Assembly (NCBI RefSeq): GCF_014202425.1
Contig: NZ_JACHGT010000013.1
Coordinates: 62,001-126,000 of the forward strand
Length of the DNA stretch: 64,000 nucleotides
Direction of reading: 5' to 3'
Source: Phytomonospora endophytica
GTDB taxonomy: Bacteria; Actinomycetota; Actinomycetes; Mycobacteriales; Micromonosporaceae
Every line of letters starts with the position of its first letter. Within the stretch, counting starts at the first letter, position 1. The translations under genes were made by a program, and so were the position numbers. Below are positions 41,697 through 50,111 of the stretch, in pieces. The notes under the pieces were generated by a model that made no database searches, was not told where the DNA came from, and saw only the letters and a program-made list of their open reading frames with translations.

Positions 41697-42308
41697 ATGG
41701 GTAAGAACAAGAACCGAGCTCGGCAGCGTGACGCACGAGCCCGTAAACACGCCACGGGTGAGCGTTACACGACCGCATGGCGGAGCGTGGATCCAAATGC
41801 TGGCTCTTCCGCTCCGGCCTTCACACCAGTCCAGCACTTGTGCGGATGTGTCATCGATTGGGGATGGAACGTCCAGCTCGTTCCACCACCTCTGTTCATC
41901 CACTGGTTCATGCAGCTGGTGGACTTCCCGTGTCCATGGCACGGAGGGCTGTCCAGTCCGATGCCAAGGGGTCCGGAAGGTGACATTCTCTGTGTCACCC
42001 AGACCGGCACACAGGCCACGTTCTATGCCCGGCGAGCTCAGGGCGAAGATCTCGCCTTGGGGCGCGATCTAAGTGGGCAGCTGAGGGAAGTAGTTGCGCA
42101 GGTCTTGAGAACACCACCAGACGAGGTACCGCTTGAAGTGCCCGAGCATTACAGGACGTGGCTTATCGAGAATGACCCGGATCCGATGAACGCGTGGCTA
42201 GACCAGCGTCTCGCCGACATCGTCCTCAACCGCGGCAACGACACCATCGCAAGGGTGAACCAGCTTCTGGCGCACAAACAAGAGTCAGCCGAGAGTGGGA
42301 GCCCCTGA
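41697..42308 (+). CDS. hypothetical protein
   Basis: In this 203-residue protein a very basic N-terminus (MGKNKNRARQRDARARKHAT) is followed by an aromatic region with Cys and His (VQHLCGCVIDWGWN, LVDFPCPWHGG) suggestive of metal binding, and a helical C-terminus. Not recognised. ATG at 41697 follows GGAG; the longer upstream frame has poor codon use. Confidence 0.55.
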   Translation: MGKNKNRARQRDARARKHATGERYTTAWRSVDPNAGSSAPAFTPVQHLCGCVIDWGWNVQLVPPPLFIHWFMQLVDFPCPWHGGLSSPMPRGPEGDILCVTQTGTQATFYARRAQGEDLALGRDLSGQLREVVAQVLRTPPDEVPLEVPEHYRTWLIENDPDPMNAWLDQRLADIVLNRGNDTIARVNQLLAHKQESAESGSP

Positions 42309-42452
42309 TCTGCTGCAGGCTGGATGCGGGCACGAGCAGGTGGCGCATCCAGCCACTCAACTCTGGTGAAAGTCGCGGCCAACGATGCATGGTTCGGTTG
42401 AAACCGTCTACAAGGAGGGGTTAGCGCTCAGAGAGCAGCCTGCTCGGTTCCA

Positions 42453-43571
42453 TTACCAGGCGGTGATCCCGCGCGATGCGAAGTAACCGCTCGGCTCGGT
42501 GGCGTTCGAGGAGTAGGCAGGGAAGGCGAGGTGACACTCCAGGTGGAGGTGTGGGCCTGAGGAATTGCCGCTGGATCCAATGAGCCCGATCTGCTGGCCC
42601 GGGGTGACGGTTTGGCCGACTTGGACGTCGGGTTGGCGTGACATGTGGCAGTAGCGCGTGACCGAAGCGTCGGTGTGGAGAATTTCGACGTACCAGCCGC
42701 AGCCGAGGATCGAGGGTGAGCCGTCGATGTCGCAGGAGTACGGGACGCCGTCGGGGGTGGAGGCGTTGCACATCATGGTGACGACGACGCCAGCCGCTGC
42801 GGCGCGGATCGGGGTCCCCTTCGGGGAGCACAGGTCGATGCCGTCGTGGGTGGGACGCTCGGGGGTCCGATACCCGGAGCAGACTGGAGATCCAGGGACA
42901 GGGCTGGTCCACCCGGCAGCGGAGATCGGTCCACTTGAGCCGGCGCAGCCAGCGGTCAGAGCAGTGACGACGCTGGTGGCGAGGGGTTCCCACTTCGCAT
43001 AGGCGTCTGGGTAAGCCGAGACTTGCACGGTCTGCGCGGCGAGCGTCAGAGGCATAGATTCCCAGCCGGGGATAGTGACGAGCTTGTCGTAGAACTTCCC
43101 GGCGGCGTATGTGGGGTCGAGGATCTGTTCGGGTGTGCCCCACCCGGCGGAGGGGCGCTGCTGGAACAAGCCGAGGGAGTCGTGGTCGTTGTTCTCGCCG
43201 AGATGCCCGTAGTTGTGCAGGGTGGATTCCTGCATCGCGGTGGCGACGGCGATGACCGCGGCGCGAACGGCGAGGTTCTTGTCTCGGATGCCGACGTCGA
43301 TGATGGTGGCAGCGTTGGTCCACTGCTCGGTGGACAGTTCGACGCCTTCGACGACGGTGGTGCCAGTGGGAATGCACGCTGCGGAGGATGTCGGCGCAGG
43401 GGTAATGGCACCGGATCCGGCGGCGGCCATGGCGATCCCGAGGACCAGGACCACAGGTGCACACAGTGCACCCAGGCCGAGCAGTCGGCCGTTCATGCCG
43501 GATGGGTTTGGGCAGCGGGCATCGCGGGTTCCTCCACTGTGTTCGGTGGACGAGGTGTCACAGGTGGACAC
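42453..43571 (-). CDS. M23 peptidase with lytic-transglycosylase-like domain (conjugation)
   Basis: In this 372-residue protein a transmembrane helix at residues 28-50 is followed by a goose-lysozyme/transglycosylase-like region (AMQESTLHNYGHLGENND, LGLFQQRPSAGWG) and a C-terminal M23 metallopeptidase (THDGIDLCSPKG and HLHLE with the zinc-binding His and Asp). It is expected to open peptidoglycan for the mating channel. It is divergent from the conjugation operon. GTG start; an ATG at residue 26 is an alternative. Confidence 0.85.
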   Translation of the reverse strand: MSTCDTSSTEHSGGTRDARCPNPSGMNGRLLGLGALCAPVVLVLGIAMAAAGSGAITPAPTSSAACIPTGTTVVEGVELSTEQWTNAATIIDVGIRDKNLAVRAAVIAVATAMQESTLHNYGHLGENNDHDSLGLFQQRPSAGWGTPEQILDPTYAAGKFYDKLVTIPGWESMPLTLAAQTVQVSAYPDAYAKWEPLATSVVTALTAGCAGSSGPISAAGWTSPVPGSPVCSGYRTPERPTHDGIDLCSPKGTPIRAAAAGVVVTMMCNASTPDGVPYSCDIDGSPSILGCGWYVEILHTDASVTRYCHMSRQPDVQVGQTVTPGQQIGLIGSSGNSSGPHLHLECHLAFPAYSSNATEPSGYFASRGITAW

Positions 43572-43687
43572 ACAGTGACATGTGTTGTCACTGGAGTCGG
43601 ATTCTGGTTCGCCGAGCGTCCGGTGACGGTACGAGGTGCCGACGCGTGGGCGTCAACCCCGGCGGGGTGGTTGAGACCGAGTTGTGA

Positions 43688-44266
43688 TCACTCTTCGTGG
43701 TCGGCCGTGGAGGCGGTGCGGGTGCTGAACGGGTTCCGCAACGGTGGCGGTGCGGCGTGCCAGTGGAACGAGTCGGTCGGCTCTGGGGCGGTGTCCTGGG
43801 GCGGTTCGGGTACGCGCGGAACGGGGGCTTGCGGGTCGTCGAGTCCGCGGAGCTGCCGGGCGGCCTTGGCCAGGCGGAGGATCGCGTGGAGGTCTTCGTC
43901 GGGTAGTCCGTCGGCAGTGATGGCGATGTCGCGGATGAGGCGGTCTGTGATCGCGGTGCGGGCCTGGGTATCGGCGAAGGGGTCGTCGGGCACGTCATCA
44001 CTGGTGAAGTACTCGATAGGAACGTTGAAGAACGTGGCGATCGCGGCGAGTCGGTCGTGGCCGATCCCGGTGCGGCGGCCGGCGCGGATCATGTCGAGGT
44101 AGCTGCGGGAGATGAGGGTCCTTCCGGCGGCGTGGTTGATGCCGTCGGCGATCTGTTGGGTCGAAACCGCCCTGCCTGTGATGGAAGTCACAGTGGTGAG
44201 GAGATGGCGGAAACGGTTGGCCAGGCGGGCTTCGGGGTGGTGGCCGGCGGTCATTGCTGGTGTCAT
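43688..44266 (-). CDS. XRE-family regulator
   Basis: This 192-residue protein has a helix-turn-helix of the EspR/XRE type with a longer recognition turn (STQQIADGINHAAGRTLISR, SYLDMIRAGRRTGIGHDRLA, FFNVPIEYFTSDD) and a Pro-rich tail. It is divergent from the conjugation operon and is the likely controller of the shared 270-bp spacer. Start set at the ATG at 44266. Confidence 0.82.
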   Translation of the reverse strand: MTPAMTAGHHPEARLANRFRHLLTTVTSITGRAVSTQQIADGINHAAGRTLISRSYLDMIRAGRRTGIGHDRLAAIATFFNVPIEYFTSDDVPDDPFADTQARTAITDRLIRDIAITADGLPDEDLHAILRLAKAARQLRGLDDPQAPVPRVPEPPQDTAPEPTDSFHWHAAPPPLRNPFSTRTASTADHEE

Positions 44267-44478
44267 CTCCTGTCGACTGGTGATGCGCAGTCCGGGGTTT
44301 TGGCCGATTCGATTACTGGGCGTTAACTGTGGGCGGGGTCACGAATCGGTGTCGATAGGTGAAGAACCCTGGCTGAAAGGTTGACGATCCGTAGTTGATC
44401 TACCTACGGTGGCTCGACTCACGTAGGACGCCTGTCCGGTGAGCGGACGTGACCCTACACCCCATCTCGCAGCAAGCA

Positions 44479-44504
44479 GACACGCCTGGAAGCAGGCGTG
44501 TCTC
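44479..44504 (+). promoter_or_regulatory. hairpin in the leader of the conjugation operon
   Basis: AGACACGCCTG pairs perfectly with CAGGCGTGTCT around GAAG, 31 bp before the first start codon of the operon. It could attenuate or stabilise the transcript. Confidence 0.7.
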
Positions 44505-44535
44505 GCTGTGCCCGAAACCGGAAGCGGAGTGCCCG

Positions 44536-44859
44536 ATGCAGCTGATCGACCACCTGTCCGCGGTGATCACCTCGATGCCGCACATTCCCCTCGACGTCCC
44601 CAATCCCGCCCCGTCCGACCCCACGGCCGGCAGCAACGGCATCCAGCTCCTCCTCGGGTACGCCAAGTGGGGTGCCCTGATCGCCTGCGCGATCGCCGCC
44701 GTGGTCTCCGGCGGTCTGATGGGCGTCGGTGCCCTCTCGAACCGACCTGACTCGGTGGACAAGGGAAAACGGGCCCTGTTGTGGAGCTTGGGTGGTGTGC
44801 TGGTCTCGGCGGTCGCGATTCCGCTGGTCAACACCGTCTTCGGTGCGGCCAGCAGTTAA
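44536..44859 (+). CDS. small conjugation membrane protein (VirB2/DUF6112-like)
   Basis: This 107-residue protein has two transmembrane helices (residues 35-60, LLLGYAKWGALIACAIAAVV, and 80-102, LLWSLGGVLVSAVAIPLVN) separated by a basic loop, the topology of VirB2/TrbC pilins and of the DUF6112-type proteins found first in SCO6880 clusters. No signal peptide cleavage site is obvious. ATG at 44536. First gene of a co-directional block reaching to 54121. Confidence 0.7.
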   Translation: MQLIDHLSAVITSMPHIPLDVPNPAPSDPTAGSNGIQLLLGYAKWGALIACAIAAVVSGGLMGVGALSNRPDSVDKGKRALLWSLGGVLVSAVAIPLVNTVFGAASS

Positions 44860-44879
44860 CACCACGGGGGTAGAAGGCA

Positions 44880-45605
44880 GTGAGCAACGACTTCTTGGGC
44901 AAACCACGCGGCCGATGGCGTCTGATCCTGGCCGGCGCCGTGGCCGCGGCGATCTTGATCGGCCTCGGCGCCGTCATCTACCGCGTCATCGACAACGGAG
45001 CCGCCGACACGCCACAGACCGAACCAGGCCCGAGCTCATCGTCGAGCGAGGTTCTCGGCGTCGACCCCGACGACCTTGGCGCGCTCACAGTCATCCCCGG
45101 CAGCACGACCATCGACGGTGTCGCGGTTGGCTACCCACACACCATCCCCGGCGCCGTTTCGGCGGCTGCCGAGTACTGGGCACAGATCGGCTCCACGCTC
45201 GACCCGGACCGGGCACGACGGATCGGTGAGATCATCGCTGACCCGGCGTGGACTGGAGGTGTCGACAGCATCGCCGGAGGGCCAGCGAACTCTCGCAAGG
45301 AGCTCGGGCTGCCGGAGACGGGGCCTGTCCCACAAGGTGCCTCGCTGGTCCTGGCGCCGGTCGCCTACCAGCTTCGGGACGTCACCGCGGGCAAGATGAC
45401 GGTCTTGCTGCTCGGCTATCTCACTGCGACCACCCCGGCCAAGGGGACGCAGTCAGCCGTGGGCGTGTTCACCGGCTCTCTGCGATGGGTCGAGGGCGAC
45501 TGGAAGTACTCCCAGCTGCTCGATGGCATCGACTACTCGGATTTGGCCCGTACCCCCAACACGACTGAAGCAGCAGCCGCTGGCTGGAAGGGGCTCACCA
45601 GATGA
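44880..45605 (+). CDS. VirB8/TrbF-like conjugation protein
   Basis: In this 241-residue protein an N-terminal transmembrane helix (residues 14-36, LILAGAVAAAILIGLGAVIY) is followed by a Ser/Pro linker and an extracytoplasmic domain whose order (AVSAAAEYWAQIGSTLDPDR, GVFTGSLRWVEGDWKYSQLL) fits an NTF2-like VirB8/TcpC fold. It would be part of the channel core. GTG start; the stop overlaps the next ATG. Confidence 0.65.
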   Translation: MSNDFLGKPRGRWRLILAGAVAAAILIGLGAVIYRVIDNGAADTPQTEPGPSSSSSEVLGVDPDDLGALTVIPGSTTIDGVAVGYPHTIPGAVSAAAEYWAQIGSTLDPDRARRIGEIIADPAWTGGVDSIAGGPANSRKELGLPETGPVPQGASLVLAPVAYQLRDVTAGKMTVLLLGYLTATTPAKGTQSAVGVFTGSLRWVEGDWKYSQLLDGIDYSDLARTPNTTEAAAAGWKGLTR

Positions 45606-46999
45606 TCAACGTGCTGCTCGAACCCTGCGACCCCAATGCAGTTTGGACCTGTCTGCCCGGCGGCGGCCTGATCGGAACACTTCCCGGAGCCGTGACCGGA
45701 AGTCTCGCGGGCAGCGCCTGGGAAGCGGTCTGCCGCAGCTTCGCGGAAGCCGCGGTCGGAATGCTCGGAGCGTTCGCCGAAGCCTTCGGCACGTTCCCCG
45801 GGCTAACGATCGAGTCGGATCGCTTCGACAGCATCTGGGGCATGTCGCTGGGCATCGCGATGGTTGTCGCCGTCCTGCTGCTGTTCATGCAGGTCGCCCG
45901 GACAGCCTTCACGCATGATGGTCGTGGCATAGCCGAGGCCCTCGTCGGGATCGGAAAAGCCGCCCTCGCTTGTCTCCTGGTGCTGACGATCTCGGCGGCG
46001 GCACTGGCCGCTTCCGACCAGCTCACTCAATGGATCATCGACGGGACCTTCGAGTCCACCCAGGGCCTGGTCGACGAACTGACCGCGATCATGCCCGACG
46101 ACCCGAACATGTCCATGAGCCTGCTGCTGATCCTCGCCGTCGTCGGGATCTGCCTGGTCGCAGTCCTCTGGTTCGAGCTGCTGCTGCGCAACGCAGCGAT
46201 CGCCGTCCTCATCGCGACGTCCCCGATCGCAGCAGCCGGACAGACCTCCGAAGTCACCAAGGCGTGGTGGTCGAAACTCGTGCAAGCCACCATCCAGCTG
46301 ATCATCCTCAAACCCGTGATCGCGCTGTGCTTCGCGATCGGGTTCACCATCATGGACGACGCCGAAGGCGAGATCGCCACCATGCTGTCCGGCATGCTCG
46401 TCCTCCTGCTCGCCGCCCTCGCGTGGCCGGCGATCGGGAAGTTCATGACCTTCACCCAATCCCACGTCTCCGGCGGTGCCGGTCTTGCTGGGCTGCTCGG
46501 CTTCGCTGCCGGTTCGGCTTCGAAGCTGTCGAGCTCCAAGGGCGGGACGGCCGGTGTGTCCCCGGAAGCGTTCGGGCAGGCCTCGGAGGAGCGGACCATG
46601 TCGGCTGTCAACGCCCGCGCAGGAAGCATGACCGGAACCAAGAGCGCCGGAGCCGCCGGCGGGGCAGCGGCCTTGGGGCCGGCGGCCATAGCGGCCCTCG
46701 GCTTGCAGCTTGCACAGGCCGGAGCCAACCAGCTGACCAAAGGCATGGAGTCCACCGCCGGGCATGCCGGGATGCGCCACAACCCGCACATCCATCCCGC
46801 CGGGACACCATCTGGAGGCGGTGTGGTCGCCGGGGGCGCTGCGATGTGGCAGGCCAGCACCCACACCCAGGCGAGTACGGCAACGGTCGAGGTCTCCCAC
46901 GCACCCGACTCGCCGGCCATTACCTACAACCCCGACGGCTACCTGGCGCACGAAGCTGCCCACGAGCGTTTCGACGGATCGCCGCCTGAACACGGCTGA
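45602..46999 (+). CDS. polytopic channel protein (SCO6881/VirB6-like)
   Basis: This 465-residue protein has about seven transmembrane helices between residues 75 and 290 (LGIAMVVAVLLLFMQVARTA, LLLILAVVGICLVAVLWFEL, AAIAVLIATSPIAAAGQ), then a Gly/Ala-rich cytoplasmic or disordered tail with His. The layout is that of VirB6/TrbL and of the SCO6881 family in actinobacterial conjugation clusters. ATGA overlap with the VirB8-like gene. Confidence 0.82.
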   Translation: MINVLLEPCDPNAVWTCLPGGGLIGTLPGAVTGSLAGSAWEAVCRSFAEAAVGMLGAFAEAFGTFPGLTIESDRFDSIWGMSLGIAMVVAVLLLFMQVARTAFTHDGRGIAEALVGIGKAALACLLVLTISAAALAASDQLTQWIIDGTFESTQGLVDELTAIMPDDPNMSMSLLLILAVVGICLVAVLWFELLLRNAAIAVLIATSPIAAAGQTSEVTKAWWSKLVQATIQLIILKPVIALCFAIGFTIMDDAEGEIATMLSGMLVLLLAALAWPAIGKFMTFTQSHVSGGAGLAGLLGFAAGSASKLSSSKGGTAGVSPEAFGQASEERTMSAVNARAGSMTGTKSAGAAGGAAALGPAAIAALGLQLAQAGANQLTKGMESTAGHAGMRHNPHIHPAGTPSGGGVVAGGAAMWQASTHTQASTATVEVSHAPDSPAITYNPDGYLAHEAAHERFDGSPPEHG

Positions 47000-47043
47000 C
47001 CACCGCCACCTTCTCTTCTTCAACCCCTGCGAAGGACCCCTCC

Positions 47044-48600
47044 ATGGCTACCCCTGTCTCTTCTGCACCCTCCAACAGCCCCGAGAGCCCGGTTCGCACC
47101 TATTTCGGGTGGCAACACGAACGCGTCGCGTTCCTGTTCGGCCTGTCCGGGCAGCGCGCGTTGATGATCGGTGCCGGTGTCCTGGTGGGGATCTGGCCGG
47201 TTTCGGCATCGAACATGCGCATGGCGGTTGTGTGCTGGCCGATCGCGGCGGTCCTGTTCGCCGCAGCCTTCATCCGCATCAACGGACGCACCGCCGACGA
47301 GTGGGTCACGGCAGCGGTGTCGTTCCAAGCATTGCGGTTCCGAAACCAGCACAAGTTCCTGTCGGCGGCGTTCGCGCCGGACAACGCCGACCCGAGCCGT
47401 GGCAAGCCCCTCGACCTGCCTGGGATCCTCGCACCGGTATCAATCCTGGATGCCTACTTCCCCGGCGGAGCACCCCTCGCGCTGGCCAAACACCGCATCG
47501 ACCGCACCTACACCGCCATCGCGCGGGTGACCTTCCCTGGCATCGGCCTCGTCGACAGCAGCCGCCGCGAACAGCGCGTCTCCGGTTGGGGCGGACTCCT
47601 CGCCGGCCTGTGCACCGAAGGATCCCCGATCGTACGAGTTCAGGCACTGCAGCGCCTGGTCCCAGAATCGGGTGCAGCCCTCCGGCGCTGGCACGGCGAT
47701 CACCTCGCCGTCGACGCGCCAGAAGCCGCGGTTGCCGTCACTGAGAGCCTCCTCGCCACCGCCACGCTCGCCACCTCACAGCGGGAGGCATTCCTTGCGT
47801 TCACGATGGACGAGCGTCGGGCGGCTTCGACGATCAAGGCCGCCGGTGGTGGTTCGGTGGGTGCAGCGACGGTCATGACCCGGCACCTGCGTGCGCTAGC
47901 GGCGCAGATCGGTGGCGCCGACCTCCACATCCAGGCCTGGCTTGGACCGCGTGACTTGGCTGAGGTCATCCGGACCGCCTATGACCCCCATTCCGCTCGC
48001 CACCTCGCCGATCGCCGTGCGGGTGCCAACAACACTGACGGCGAGGGCCTGGCGGCTGGTGTGGCGGCGTCGGTGACCGGTCCGGCCGCCGCCGAGGCGA
48101 CTCCCGGCCACTATCTCCACGACGGCGCGGTCAGCGCGACGTACTGGGTCGCCGAATGGCCGAGAAGCCAGACCCACGCCACCGTGCTGGCTCCCCTGTT
48201 GGGTGAGGGCTTGCACCGGCGCGCGTTCTCCATGCACTTCGAACCGCTCGGGCCACGTGAGGCCGAGAAGAGTGTGATGCGGGAACGCACGAAGCGGTCG
48301 GTGGCGGTGCGGATGCGGCAGCGGACCGGGCAGATCGTCCCTGAACACGAGCAAGCTGCCCTCGAGCGTGCTGCGGCTCAGGACGCCGAACGCGCTGCCG
48401 GGCACGGCCTGGTCCGCATGACCGGCTACGTCACCGTGACGGTCACCGACCCGGGCGAGCTCGACGACGCCTGCGCCGCCGTGGAAGCCGACGCCGCCGC
48501 CGCGCGCATCGAGGTCAGGCGCATGTGGTTCGCGCAGGACATCGGCTTCGCCATGTCGGCGCTTCCGCTGGGTTTCGGCCTGCCGAAGAAGCGGTGGTGA
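47044..48600 (+). CDS. SCO6880-family conjugation protein
   Basis: In this 518-residue protein two N-terminal membrane helices (residues 32-75) follow the conserved YFGWQHERVAFLFGLSGQRA segment, then comes a large cytosolic domain (VTAAVSFQALRFRNQHKFLS; QREAFLAFTMDE; REAEKSVMRERTKR). This is the SCO6880 family. It resembles PrgI/VirB3 fused to the non-catalytic N-terminal part of VirB4, and pairs with the ATPase encoded six bp further on. Confidence 0.88.
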   Translation: MATPVSSAPSNSPESPVRTYFGWQHERVAFLFGLSGQRALMIGAGVLVGIWPVSASNMRMAVVCWPIAAVLFAAAFIRINGRTADEWVTAAVSFQALRFRNQHKFLSAAFAPDNADPSRGKPLDLPGILAPVSILDAYFPGGAPLALAKHRIDRTYTAIARVTFPGIGLVDSSRREQRVSGWGGLLAGLCTEGSPIVRVQALQRLVPESGAALRRWHGDHLAVDAPEAAVAVTESLLATATLATSQREAFLAFTMDERRAASTIKAAGGGSVGAATVMTRHLRALAAQIGGADLHIQAWLGPRDLAEVIRTAYDPHSARHLADRRAGANNTDGEGLAAGVAASVTGPAAAEATPGHYLHDGAVSATYWVAEWPRSQTHATVLAPLLGEGLHRRAFSMHFEPLGPREAEKSVMRERTKRSVAVRMRQRTGQIVPEHEQAALERAAAQDAERAAGHGLVRMTGYVTVTVTDPGELDDACAAVEADAAAARIEVRRMWFAQDIGFAMSALPLGFGLPKKRW

Positions 48601-48606
48601 CCGGCG

Positions 48607-50100
48607 ATGGCCATGCTGTTCAGAACCAAGCCCAGCAACGAACTCCCGGTCGCCGCAGATATCGCCGAACTCCTAGGCGCCACCGCCCAGGTCTCGAAGC
48701 CTAAACGCGAGAAGAAGCAGCGCACGCCCCGTGAGATTGTGCCGCCTCGGCGCGGGCAGGCCAGGCCTTTCCATGGCAGAGCCCCGATCACACCGCAGGT
48801 CCCGGTTACGCGCGGTTCGACCGGGCAGGTCCAGGGCATCTACCCCTGGCTCTACGGCCAGGGCATTCCCGCAGCTGGTGTCTACATGGGAGTTGACTGT
48901 CTTTCCGGCGGCGCCTTCAGTTGCCACCCCATCGAATGGCTCCACAGGGGACTGATTTCCAATCCCAACCTGCTGATCACCGGGATCCCCGGGTCGGGCA
49001 AGTCGGCGACCATCAAAGCCCTTGCACTGCGCCTGATGGCCTACGGGGTCAAGACCTTCGTTCTCGGCGACTTGAAGAACGAGTACGCGTCTCTCGCCCG
49101 TGCCCTTGGGGTGGAGCCCGTCGAACTCGGCCCCGGCCTGTCGGCACGGTTGAATCCCCTCGACGCTGGACCTCTGGGTGCCAACCTTCCCGCCGGTGGA
49201 GATGAGCTCGCCGAACGCCTCGAAGAGATCCACCGCCGGCGGATCACCTTGCTGTCCAGCTTGATCGTGATGCGCCTTGGCCGCGAACTGTCCCCCACGG
49301 AGGAGGTTGCTCTGTCGGCGGCGATCAAGACCGCCTCCGGTGAGCTCACCGGCAACAGCGAGCTGTCAGACCCGACGATTCCGCAGGTGTGGGCACTTCT
49401 TCGGGACCCCTCTGAGGAGATGGCACACGATCTTCGTGCCGGGTCGATCGAGGTGCTGCGGGAGATGATCCGCCCAGCAGCCGACGCTCTCGGCATCATG
49501 GTCAACGGTTCTTTGTCTGGCTTGTTCGATGCGCCTACGACTGTGCGGCTGGACTTCGATGCCCCGATCCAGACGGTCGACATTTCCCGCATCGACTCCC
49601 GCGGTGACCACACCGTTCCCATGACACTGGCCTGCGTCTCAAGCTGGGGGCAGGCCGCCATCGACGAACCCGACGGTCCTGTGCGCCTCGTGGTGCGCGA
49701 CGAGCTGTGGCGCGCGATGCAGCAGAAGGCCATGATCCGCAAAGTCGACGCCGACCTGCGCCTGTCCCGAGCCCAAGGCACCATCCAGGTCCTCGCCACA
49801 CACCGCCTGTCCGACTTCGAAGCCGTCGGCGCCGCCGGCTCCGAAGAAGTCTCCATCGCCAAGAACCTGATCTCCTCGTGCGATGTGCGTATCTGCCTCG
49901 CCCAGGACACCGCACCTCTGGCAATGACGCGTGACGCGATCGGATTGACGGACACCGAGGCCGCCCACATCGCGAGCTGGACCAGCGAGCAGGTCGGCCG
50001 GGCCGTGTGGAAGGTCGGACGCGCCACGTCGGCTGTGGTCCAGAGCGTGCTCACACCGCTGGAGCGGACGTTGTACTACACCAACGAGAAAATGCGTTAG
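48607..50100 (+). CDS. VirB4/TraC-like conjugation ATPase
   Basis: In this 497-residue protein Walker A is LLITGIPGSGKSATIKAL (residues 121-135) followed by FVLGDLKNEYASLARALG, and the Walker B-like strand is VRLVVRDELWRAM, with RLSRAQGTIQVLATHRLSDF as sensor. It would energise assembly of the mating channel. The N-terminal part normally found in VirB4 is missing and is supplied by the preceding SCO6880-family gene, a split known from this cluster type. Confidence 0.88.
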   Translation: MAMLFRTKPSNELPVAADIAELLGATAQVSKPKREKKQRTPREIVPPRRGQARPFHGRAPITPQVPVTRGSTGQVQGIYPWLYGQGIPAAGVYMGVDCLSGGAFSCHPIEWLHRGLISNPNLLITGIPGSGKSATIKALALRLMAYGVKTFVLGDLKNEYASLARALGVEPVELGPGLSARLNPLDAGPLGANLPAGGDELAERLEEIHRRRITLLSSLIVMRLGRELSPTEEVALSAAIKTASGELTGNSELSDPTIPQVWALLRDPSEEMAHDLRAGSIEVLREMIRPAADALGIMVNGSLSGLFDAPTTVRLDFDAPIQTVDISRIDSRGDHTVPMTLACVSSWGQAAIDEPDGPVRLVVRDELWRAMQQKAMIRKVDADLRLSRAQGTIQVLATHRLSDFEAVGAAGSEEVSIAKNLISSCDVRICLAQDTAPLAMTRDAIGLTDTEAAHIASWTSEQVGRAVWKVGRATSAVVQSVLTPLERTLYYTNEKMR

Positions 50101-50111
50101 GGGCTTTGACC

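Noticed and set aside
45803-47023. Minus-strand open frame of 406 codons opposite the VirB6-like gene
   Set aside because: Antisense shadow. The plus-strand gene shows the hydrophobic pattern of a real membrane protein and operon coupling.
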